Shown here piece by piece: positions 1 to 5,551 of a stretch of DNA of 7,736 nt. The translations under genes were made by a program, and so were the position numbers. Origin of the DNA: Terriglobia bacterium (GTDB taxonomy: Bacteria > Acidobacteriota > Terriglobia > UBA7540); assembly GCA_030040515.1 (NCBI GenBank), contig JASHTO010000470.1, forward strand, positions 1-7,736. Reading direction: 5' to 3'. The notes below the pieces were generated by a model. It was not told the DNA's origin, did no database searches, and worked only from the letters and a program-made list of their open reading frames with translations. The stretch's first letter is position 1, and each line of letters opens with the position of its first letter.

Positions 1-869
1 ATGAGCGGTGCGGCGACCCCGCGGGCCGACGCTACGGCGAGTCCCAAATCGATTGCGGTGGCCGCCTGAGGGTTGCCATCCACCCAAACCGTTTGCATTT
101 CCGGGGTGTCCGCCAGGGCGAGAGCCACTGCTTTCAGCAGCAAATCCGTGATGGTGAGCTTTATCCCTGCCTGCTTCTCGACCGCCTGCTTCAAGCTCTC
201 GCGCAAATTCACCAGGGCATCGGCACGCGCCTCCGCGCTGACGGAAAAGTGGGGAATGGTTTGAATACTTTTGGTCAAGCGCTCCGCAATGATGTGCCGG
301 CGGCGAAGGTCGACCGCGGCAGAAGCGGCTTTTGCGGACGGGGAGGCGTGACCGCCGGTTTGCGGCGCCGCCTGGATGGATGCCGCGAACCGGCGGACGT
401 CTTCTTCTACGATCCGTCCGCCGGGACTGCCGGAGGGCACCTGCGCGATGTCAATTCCCAATTCGCGCGCCATCTTTCGAGCCCGGGGGGAAGCCGGCGG
501 TCCATCCTTGCGGCGCCGCGCCGCGGCCGCCTCCACTGCGGGTTCTCCCGCGGAGGCCGGAACCGGCTTTTCCACCGCGCGAGGCGGCGCGATAACCTCA
601 ACAGTTTGCTCCTGAGGTGCGGACGCGCCGGAGCTTCCCGCCAGATACGCGATAACCGTTCCCACCGGGACGGTGCGGCCGGGCTCCACGACGATTTGCG
701 CCAGCTTTCCCTCGTCCAGTGACTCCACTTCCATGTCGGCTTTGTCCGTTGATACGACAAACAGCATCTCGCCCTTGCGCACCGGGTCGCCGGGCTTCTT
801 CAGCCACTCGCTGACGCTGCCCTCCGTCATCGTAAGACCCAGTTGCGGCATGACCACGGGGACGTTCAT
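1..869 (-). CDS. 2-oxoacid dehydrogenase complex E2, lipoyl acyltransferase (3'-truncated by window edge)
   Basis: This encodes the E2 core of a cytoplasmic pyruvate, acetoin or branched-chain 2-oxoacid dehydrogenase complex, which passes the acyl group from E1 to CoA through a swinging lipoyl arm. About 289 residues are visible. An N-terminal lipoyl domain (about 1-77) carries the lipoylation motif DKADMEVES with the target Lys at 43. An Ala/Pro-rich linker follows, then a peripheral subunit-binding domain (about 127-165, ARKMARELGID...GGRIVEEDV). The acyltransferase domain starts near 187 (RRHIIAERLTKS, then IPHFSV) and is cut at the window edge before the HxxxD active-site motif. The frame is open from ATG at 869 to base 1. 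AGGAGA lies 4 nt upstream of the start. It follows the RhaT-like gene by 25 bp, so the two are probably co-transcribed. No E1 or E3 gene is in the window, so the substrate class cannot be settled. The single lipoyl domain fits many pyruvate/acetoin-type E2s. Confidence 0.93.
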   Translation of the reverse strand, partial: MNVPVVMPQLGLTMTEGSVSEWLKKPGDPVRKGEMLFVVSTDKADMEVESLDEGKLAQIVVEPGRTVPVGTVIAYLAGSSGASAPQEQTVEVIAPPRAVEKPVPASAGEPAVEAAAARRRKDGPPASPRARKMARELGIDIAQVPSGSPGGRIVEEDVRRFAASIQAAPQTGGHASPSAKAASAAVDLRRRHIIAERLTKSIQTIPHFSVSAEARADALVNLRESLKQAVEKQAGIKLTITDLLLKAVALALADTPEMQTVWVDGNPQAATAIDLGLAVASARGVAAPL

Positions 870-894
870 TCCCTCTCCTGCCTTGCAGTGATGC

Positions 895-1896
895 TTATCC
901 CAAATAATTGGCGGAGCCGATTAAGATCACGGCTAAAAAAAGTACCGCCACTCCCTCAATATTGGCTCTCGAAACCCGCCCCGGAATTTTCCGCCACTCT
1001 CCAACCATGATGCCTGCCACGTTGCCGGTCAGAATCATGGCGATTTGAAAGAGCGCCCAGCCTACCGAAAATCCAAGCACTCCCATATACATCGCACCGC
1101 TGCTGTAAATTGCAATTGCGCCCATCCAGAGGAGTCCGCCGAGAATGGGGTTGAAGGCTTCGCGAGCGCCCCCGCCGAAGTTTGTCCAAGTGTTGTTGCG
1201 GGACATTTTATAGAGGCAGTATCCCAAGTTGGTGAGAAAGCCCCCCGCCAGCGCGATCGGCCAGACGGCGAACGGCGCCCACTGGGGTGCGGCGCCTGCC
1301 TGCTGCGCTTTGTTGACGATTTCGCCTCCGAACGCCAGCGCGATATTCAGCAGGGAAGCCATGACCCCTGAAACTACCGCCAGGATCAGCACACCCACAT
1401 ATCCCGAACCGGCGGCCTTCAGTTCACCGGTTTCCCGCTCCCTTTCGCGCCCGGCCCACCCGCAGAGAGCCAATCCGACGGCCATCACGACCGTGCCGGC
1501 GATGATCATCAAACCACTTCCGCGCAGGAGCAAGTCGCGATGCTGGACGCACAACGGAATGAAGGCGCCACTGGCGGCACAAATCCCGTTCAGAATGGAA
1601 CCCGTAAGTCCAAGCCCAATCCGGTGCACGCAGATTCCCGCTCCCAGTTGGGCAATGCCCCAGACGAGGCCGTAAATGAATGGCCAGGCCATCGCCCGAG
1701 CCGGAAGCGAGGCATATACACCCGCGATTCCCGGTATCAGAAGGAAGGCCAATGCGAATGGCACCACCACCAAACCCACGACGGAGTATACAAGCCAGAA
1801 ATTCTCCCATTTCCAGGCCTTCATCCATTTGATCGGCACCAGGTTGCCGCCCATCGTAAGCCCTGCCACCAACACCAGCGCAAGCCCTTGTGCCAT
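895..1896 (-). CDS. RhaT-family sugar:proton symporter (DMT superfamily), L-rhamnose-type
   Basis: This is a 333-residue inner-membrane protein, close in length to E. coli RhaT (344 residues), made almost wholly of hydrophobic segments (about 10 predicted). Features matching the RhaT family are the N-terminal LxxAGLTMGGNLVPIKWMKAWKWENFW region, the WGIAQLGAG and HRIGLGLTGSILNGI segments, a GFLTNLGYCLYK segment near the middle, and a C-terminal end with GEWRKIPGR followed by a last membrane helix ending in GSANYLG. Family members import L-rhamnose with protons; many environmental paralogues probably move other deoxy- or neutral sugars, so the exact substrate is uncertain. The ATG at 1896 is supported by GAGGTG (complement of 1905-1910) 8 nt upstream. 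A possible start at 1912 is in another frame. It is the first gene of a probable two-gene transcript with E2 and is divergent from the SDR gene, with a candidate promoter at 1943-1971. Confidence 0.85.
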   Translation of the reverse strand: MAQGLALVLVAGLTMGGNLVPIKWMKAWKWENFWLVYSVVGLVVVPFALAFLLIPGIAGVYASLPARAMAWPFIYGLVWGIAQLGAGICVHRIGLGLTGSILNGICAASGAFIPLCVQHRDLLLRGSGLMIIAGTVVMAVGLALCGWAGRERERETGELKAAGSGYVGVLILAVVSGVMASLLNIALAFGGEIVNKAQQAGAAPQWAPFAVWPIALAGGFLTNLGYCLYKMSRNNTWTNFGGGAREAFNPILGGLLWMGAIAIYSSGAMYMGVLGFSVGWALFQIAMILTGNVAGIMVGEWRKIPGRVSRANIEGVAVLFLAVILIGSANYLG

Positions 1897-1942
1897 CGCC
1901 CCAACACCTCAAGATGTTTCGTAGTGCCGCAGAATATCTCTG

Positions 1943-1971
1943 TGGTTACCATTTCGTCGAAGTCCTGTCAA
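1943..1971 (-). promoter_or_regulatory. Candidate sigma-70 promoter for the RhaT-like/E2 transcript
   Basis: Read on the minus strand there is a perfect TTGACA (complement of 1966-1971), a 17-nt spacer and a weak -10 TAACCA (complement of 1943-1948). The -10 is preceded by TGG, giving an extended -10 pattern. Transcription would start near 1936, about 40 nt before the start codon. The -35 and spacer are good and the -10 is poor, so the gene may need an activator. Confidence 0.45.
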
Positions 1972-2095
1972 GAAACTTTGTGTTGGCACCTTGGGTTGGG
2001 CGTGAAGAAATCCGTTCCGCTCTGAAACAGTAATTATCCTTTAGCAAAGCCGGGGGATCTCCCCAGGGAATAGTTTTGAGGTTTTTGGAGCGACC

Positions 2096-2120
2096 TCGAA
2101 ACCAACTGCTTCGAAACAAC
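2096..2120 (+). promoter_or_regulatory. Candidate regulator site: short direct repeat upstream of the SDR -35 box
   Basis: TCGAAACCAAC (2096-2106) and TCGAAACAAC (2111-2120) form a near-identical direct repeat with a 15-bp period that ends exactly at the TTGACA box. The second copy overlaps the palindrome TTCGAA (2110-2115). Tandem sites directly upstream of a -35 element are typical of activator binding. No regulator gene is in the window, so this is a weak suggestion. The rest of the divergent region (1972-2095) holds only a small interrupted palindrome, GGGGA-TC-TCCCC, at 2053-2064. Confidence 0.25.
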
Positions 2121-2150
2121 TTGACAGCACTGAGCGAAGCAGGCTATACC
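2121..2150 (+). promoter_or_regulatory. Candidate sigma-70 promoter for the SDR-LamG operon
   Basis: A perfect TTGACA (2121-2126), an 18-nt spacer and TATACC (2145-2150, four of six -10 positions) make a good housekeeping promoter. Transcription would begin near 2157, leaving a leader of about 40 nt before the ATG at 2196. This also argues against the upstream in-frame TTG at 2076 as the translation start, because that codon lies upstream of the promoter. Confidence 0.55.
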
Positions 2151-2195
2151 CGCGATGGATATTTCCGACTTTTTTCCGAAATAGCGAGGAGCAAA

Positions 2196-2978
2196 ATGCA
2201 AGTTGATTTAAAGGGTCGCGTCGCCATGGTGACGGGGGCCGCCGCGGGGATTGGCCGTTCCATCGCTCTGACGCTTGCGCAAAACGGCGCTCGGATTGCC
2301 GTCAACGACGTGAATAACGCCCAGCGCACCTGTGAGGAGATCCGTGAAGCAGGTGGTGAAGGGCGGTTTTACCAAACTGACGTCGCGAGCGTCGCGGCCG
2401 TCAACTCGATGGTGGCCGCGATTGAGCACGAGATGGGGCCGATTGATATTGCGGTGAACAACGCGGGGGTGAACATCGGGAAAAATCGGGTGCCCACTTA
2501 TGAATTCCCGGATGAAGAGTGGCACCGGATTATTCGCGTGGACCTTGATGGCGTGTTTTATTGTTCGCGCGCCGTTTCGGCCTCGATGGTGAAGCGCCAA
2601 AAGGGCGTCATCATCAACATTGGCTCGGCATTCGGAGTGGTACCTGCCCGCCTCCAGTGCGCCTTCACCGCCGCGAAGGCCGGTGTTTTGAATTTCACCA
2701 AGTCCCTCGCTTTGGAAGTGGGCGCCTACGGAGTAAGAGTCAACGGGATCGCACCCGGTTCGATTCTCACCGAAGGAACGCGGAGTTTGTTTTACAACCC
2801 CGAATCAAAGCAGAAAGCCGACAGCCTCATCAGCCACATTCCCCTCGGCAGGCCTGGCGAGACCGAGGACATCGCAGCGGCAGCACTCTACCTGGCATCG
2901 GACGACGCGAAATACGTTACCGGCCACGTCCTGGTTGTTGACGGTGGATGGACGGCGGGTTTCGCGCGCGATTGGTAA
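2196..2978 (+). CDS. Short-chain dehydrogenase/reductase with a Tyr-to-Phe change at the catalytic position
   Basis: This is a 260-residue cytoplasmic Rossmann-fold protein of the classical SDR family, the usual length. The cofactor loop TGAAAGIG is near the N-terminus, an Asp follows the second beta strand (AVNDVN, suggesting NAD(H) over NADP(H)), and the NNAG motif is present (AVNNAGVN). The C-terminal part (NGIAPGSILT, PLGRPGETEDIA, YLASDDAKYVTGHVLVVDGG) is typical of the family. The catalytic Ser (144) and Lys (161) are in place, but the Tyr of YxxxK is Phe157 (codon TTC at 2664-2666, segment CAFTAAK). The tetrad Asn position appears to be Asp (VDLDGVF), which is common. The start is ATG 2196, with GAGGAG 4 nt upstream. 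An in-frame TTG at 2076 would add 40 residues of non-SDR sequence. Substrate is unknown; the RhaT neighbour makes a sugar or sugar-acid dehydrogenase plausible if the protein is active. Confidence 0.9.
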   Translation: MQVDLKGRVAMVTGAAAGIGRSIALTLAQNGARIAVNDVNNAQRTCEEIREAGGEGRFYQTDVASVAAVNSMVAAIEHEMGPIDIAVNNAGVNIGKNRVPTYEFPDEEWHRIIRVDLDGVFYCSRAVSASMVKRQKGVIINIGSAFGVVPARLQCAFTAAKAGVLNFTKSLALEVGAYGVRVNGIAPGSILTEGTRSLFYNPESKQKADSLISHIPLGRPGETEDIAAAALYLASDDAKYVTGHVLVVDGGWTAGFARDW

Positions 2979-2980
2979 TC

Positions 2981-5107
2981 ATGAGTGGCCGCCCTACTTT
3001 CTTTTGCAGAGTTTTGCTCCACTTCGCGACCGGGCTTCTCCTCGCTCTTCCTACGCTATTTTCCCCTTGCAAAGTCATCGCGCAACAGCCAGGTCCAGTG
3101 GCGCATTGGTCATTTGACAGTTCGTCCGCGTCTTCGGTTCGAGACTCGGTGAGCGGCGTCGAGGACAAAATCGAGGGGTTCTACAAATATGTGCCGGGGG
3201 TTTCCGGTGAGGGTCTTCGTTTTGATGGATACACCACGAGTGTCGTTCGCAAAGCGGAAAAGACTCCGAAGTTGCACCATTCATTTTCGATAACAGCCTG
3301 GATCGCGCTCAACGTCTACCCATGGAATTGGGTTCCGATCGTTGATCAGGAGAAAGATCAGCAGGCGGGTTATTTTTTGGGAGTGGACGCGTTGGGGCAT
3401 TTGGGACTTCAGGCGGATGTAAAGGGGATTTGGTATTCGCTAACCTCAAACGCGCAAATCCCCCTGAAAAAGTGGGCCCAGGTCGCCGGCGTCTATGACC
3501 AGGACCGTGGTCTCGAGATCTACCTCGATGGGAACGAGGTCGGACAATTAGCCGTGCGTGGCCCGCTGCTTCCGGCTGATATGATGGATGTGGTGATCGG
3601 CAGAGTTCGAGCGCCCATGCCTCCGTTTCCATCCATCGCGGCTTCACCCGGGTACCCCATTTGGTATTCGCTCGATGGCATTTTGGACGATGTGGCCATT
3701 TATGACCGAAGTCTGAGCGCCAGTGAGATCCAGAACATGCACGTTTCGGCGCATGCGCCAACAGGCGAAATCCTCCCGTGGCCGGTGCTCCCCTCGGGTC
3801 CTCTCGGTCCTGGTCCCTTCGGCGCCTACTATTGCACGCTCAAATACGAAGACGCGTGGGACCGGCCGCGGCGGGTGGGACCGGACTCCGACGTGGTGGT
3901 GCGATTCGACGATTCGCCCATCCGGCTGGTTTTCTGGCAAGGAACCAGCTACATCCCCTCCTGGGTTACCGAAAACGGCAAATGGTTCACCGATGAATTT
4001 CTGGAGGCCCCCGCGAAAGGGTGCCCGGACGGCGGTGATTGTGAGCCCATGTCGGACAAGCAGGTTCGATACTCGCGCGTGAGCGTTTTGGAAAGCAGCG
4101 AGGCGAGGGCGATTGTTCACTGGCGGTATGCGCTGGCGGAAGTTGAGCACTACCTGGGCGCGCATACTGACCCATTGACGGGCTGGTTCGATTGGGCGGA
4201 CGAGTACTGGACGATTTATCCCGATGGAGTGGCGATCCGCGAACAAGTCCTGCATCCCACGGATCCTTCGGTTACCTACGAGTGGCAGGAAACCATTGTC
4301 ATCAACCCCCCAGGCCATCGGCCGGATGACGATATCAATTTAGATGCGCTGACGATCGGCAACATGAAAGGAGAGACGGCCACTTATACGTGGGGGCACA
4401 AGGAGCCGGGCGTTTACGGAGACCTTAATCTGCCTCCGCCCATCGATAAGCCTGACGATGCCAATATCCAGTGGGTCAATCTAAAATCAAATTGGAAGCC
4501 TTTTGAAATTGTTTCGCCCGTGCATACCGCCTTCAAGATTTTCACCTATTCAAAATCCTACTATTCGTTCGGCTGTTGGAACCATTGGCCGATTTCACAG
4601 ATTGCCTCGAGCGCCCGAATTTGCGTGGCGCCGGACCGGGCTTCGCACTCCTCGCTTTCCCACATTTTCTGGGACGCTTACAGCACCAGCGAGGATTCTG
4701 TAACCAAGATTCTGATGGATGGGCTTACGACGAAGTCCGCACCCGAACTCGTCCCGCTCGCAAAATCGTGGCTTTCTCCACCGCCGGTTCTCGTCGAAGG
4801 CGAAGGGTTTGAAAGCGAAGGGTACGACCCGGTGCATCGAGCCTTTGTGGTCGCGGCCAAGAATCCTGCAAAGCCGGCGGCGCTGGGGATAACCTTCGAG
4901 GCCAGCGAGGCCTCCCCGCTCGTCAACCCTGCCATTGTGATCAAAAAGTGGGGAGATGGCGAGGCACACCTTAAGATCAACGGAAAACCGGTAGAGTGGG
5001 GAAGAGACTTTCGCCGCGGATATGTTCAGAAATTTGACGGCAGAAGCCTGGTCGTATGGATCAGGCAAACCTCAGCCACACCTTTGCGCATTAGCTTGAC
5101 ACCATAA
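2981..5107 (+). CDS. Secreted LamG/concanavalin-like domain protein with a large unassigned C-terminal region
   Basis: This is a 708-residue exported protein. Residues 1-34 form a signal peptide (Arg4 and Arg10, hydrophobic stretch LLLALPTLF, likely cleavage after VIA34). Residues 38-255 look like a LamG/concanavalin A-like jelly roll: WSFD at the start, GEGLRFDG, SFSITAWIAL, KKWAQVAGVYD, LEIYLDGNEV and the closing LDDVAIYDRSLSASEIQNM. Such domains often bind carbohydrate. Residues about 270-600 form a second region rich in Trp, Tyr and Asp (LKYEDAWDRPRR, VTENGKWFTDE, DEYWTIYPDGVAIREQV, YEWQETIVINPPG, INLDALTIGNM, SFGCWNHWP); it resembles beta-rich carbohydrate-active modules but I cannot name the family. 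Residues about 610-708 look like a small beta domain. The start at 2981 is 2 nt after the SDR stop with no clear ribosome site, suggesting translational coupling. ATG 2948 is in frame but places extra residues before the signal peptide. A polysaccharide lyase or binding role is only a guess. Confidence 0.8.
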   Translation: MSGRPTFFCRVLLHFATGLLLALPTLFSPCKVIAQQPGPVAHWSFDSSSASSVRDSVSGVEDKIEGFYKYVPGVSGEGLRFDGYTTSVVRKAEKTPKLHHSFSITAWIALNVYPWNWVPIVDQEKDQQAGYFLGVDALGHLGLQADVKGIWYSLTSNAQIPLKKWAQVAGVYDQDRGLEIYLDGNEVGQLAVRGPLLPADMMDVVIGRVRAPMPPFPSIAASPGYPIWYSLDGILDDVAIYDRSLSASEIQNMHVSAHAPTGEILPWPVLPSGPLGPGPFGAYYCTLKYEDAWDRPRRVGPDSDVVVRFDDSPIRLVFWQGTSYIPSWVTENGKWFTDEFLEAPAKGCPDGGDCEPMSDKQVRYSRVSVLESSEARAIVHWRYALAEVEHYLGAHTDPLTGWFDWADEYWTIYPDGVAIREQVLHPTDPSVTYEWQETIVINPPGHRPDDDINLDALTIGNMKGETATYTWGHKEPGVYGDLNLPPPIDKPDDANIQWVNLKSNWKPFEIVSPVHTAFKIFTYSKSYYSFGCWNHWPISQIASSARICVAPDRASHSSLSHIFWDAYSTSEDSVTKILMDGLTTKSAPELVPLAKSWLSPPPVLVEGEGFESEGYDPVHRAFVVAAKNPAKPAALGITFEASEASPLVNPAIVIKKWGDGEAHLKINGKPVEWGRDFRRGYVQKFDGRSLVVWIRQTSATPLRISLTP

Positions 5108-5145
5108 TCTGCCTTTTCAAGAAAATTGGTGCCCATCCCCAGACC

Positions 5146-5160
5146 TATTTCAATTCCAGC
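5146..5160. repeat. 15-bp direct repeat, left copy (matches the 3' end of the GH172 gene)
   Basis: TATTTCAATTCCAGC occurs here and again at 5553-5567, where it covers the last codons and part of the stop of the GH172 gene. Read on the minus strand both copies spell LELK-stop (TAG here, TAA at the gene). The left copy lies one base before the first palindromic repeat (5162), so the two copies bracket the repeat cluster. This looks like a target-site or attachment-type duplication, but it could also be a small local duplication. Confidence 0.6.
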
Positions 5161-5161
5161 A

Positions 5162-5250
5162 GGTAGCCACGGCACGGGTTGTGTGCCGTGGGCAGTTGGT
5201 ATTTGGGAATGTCCCAAAGCCCACGACACAAAAAGCGTGTCGTGGCTACC
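5162..5250. repeat. REPIN-like composite: two inverted hairpin units
   Basis: Two related hairpin units of about 32 bp face each other. The first has stem CCACGGCAC (5167-5175) pairing with 5183-5191 around a 7-nt loop; the second has stem CCACGACAC (5221-5229) pairing with 5237-5245, also with a 7-nt loop. The outer ends GGTAGCCACG (5162-5171) and CGTGGCTACC (5241-5250) are exact reverse complements, so the units are inverted. A third small stem, TTTGGGA/TCCCAAA (5202-5208 with 5212-5218), sits between them. The stems differ by a compensated pair (G5172-C5186 versus A5226-T5240), which supports selection on the fold. Inverted pairs of REP-type hairpins between convergent genes are the known REPIN arrangement. 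The element may also slow or stop transcription. Confidence 0.75.
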
Positions 5251-5280
5251 GGCTGAGTTAGAAGTTCGTTCAAGAACTCT

Positions 5281-5449
5281 GCCCGCGAAGCGGGCGCCAT
5301 ACCGTAGCCCATGGCGCAAGCCATGGATTTCAGGCTGACCACTCTTCCGCCCCTTTCCCACATTGGCGGGAGAGGGAGCCGAAGGCGGGGTGAGGGCTCG
5401 TGGCCCCAGGGCTTGCGCCCTGGGCTATGGTATTTCGCCCCTGCGGGGC
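5281..5449. repeat. Second composite inverted repeat with paired hairpins and GCAA loops
   Basis: The left half has GCCCGC-GAA-GCGGGC (5281-5295) and then CCATGGC-GCAA-GCCATGG (5309-5326). The right half is the mirror: CCCAGGGC-TTGC-GCCCTGGG (5405-5424), whose loop is GCAA on the other strand, then GCCCC-TGC-GGGGC (5437-5449). The joining segment ATACCGTAGCCC (5299-5310) matches the reverse complement of 5422-5433 at 11 of 12 positions. Corresponding stems differ by a compensated T-A to G-C change. The centre holds an imperfect hairpin (5351-5376). The order hairpin-spacer-hairpin, inverted around a centre, suggests a second, different repeat family of the REPIN or small MITE kind. Confidence 0.7.
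5351..5376. terminator. Hairpin at the centre of the repeat cluster, possible bidirectional terminator
   Basis: CCCTTTCCC (5351-5359) pairs with GGGAGAGGG (5368-5376), one G-T pair included, around an 8-nt loop. It lies between the convergent LamG and GH172 genes. There is no T-run on either side, so it is not a classic intrinsic terminator; it may simply be the core of the surrounding repeat. No other terminator-like structure is seen near either stop codon. Bases 5108-5145 and 5450-5551 show nothing I can assign. Confidence 0.3.
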
Positions 5450-5551
5450 TGGAAGCTTGCCTGAAACCCGGGAACGAAATACGAAGCCAACTTCCGACTC
5501 AGGACCCTAGCATATCTTTTTCGCAAGAAGTTTAGGCGCCCTTGCCCCGGA

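Noticed and set aside
93..722. Plus-strand open frame of 209 codons
   Set aside because: It is antisense to the E2 gene, whose minus-strand frame has lipoyl, subunit-binding and catalytic motifs. The plus-strand product is Arg/Gly-rich without family features, as expected for a GC-rich shadow.
1424..1912. Minus-strand frame of 162 codons overlapping the RhaT-like gene
   Set aside because: It is a shifted frame of the transporter gene, with a hydrophilic Arg-rich product and no conserved features.
2076..2195. TTG start 40 codons upstream of the SDR ATG
   Set aside because: The added residues resemble no SDR extension, the codon is upstream of the best promoter, and the ATG at 2196 has a strong GAGGAG site.
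2948..2980. Upstream in-frame ATG for the LamG protein
   Set aside because: It would overlap the SDR gene by 31 bp and put 11 residues before a signal peptide that begins well at the ATG at 2981.
3428..3672. 14-bp repeat ATTTGGTATTCGCT at 3428-3441 and 3659-3672
   Set aside because: Both copies encode the short stretch IWYSL inside the LamG domain. This is explained by similar beta strands or chance and shows no wider duplication.
5126..5363. Small open frames within the repeat cluster on both strands
   Set aside because: They are made of palindromic repeat sequence with no ribosome sites and no family resemblance. One ends in LELK only because it reads through the 15-bp direct repeat.
5162..5449. 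CRISPR array
   Set aside because: The repeats are inverted hairpin pairs of two different families without regular direct repeats or spacers, and no cas gene is present.
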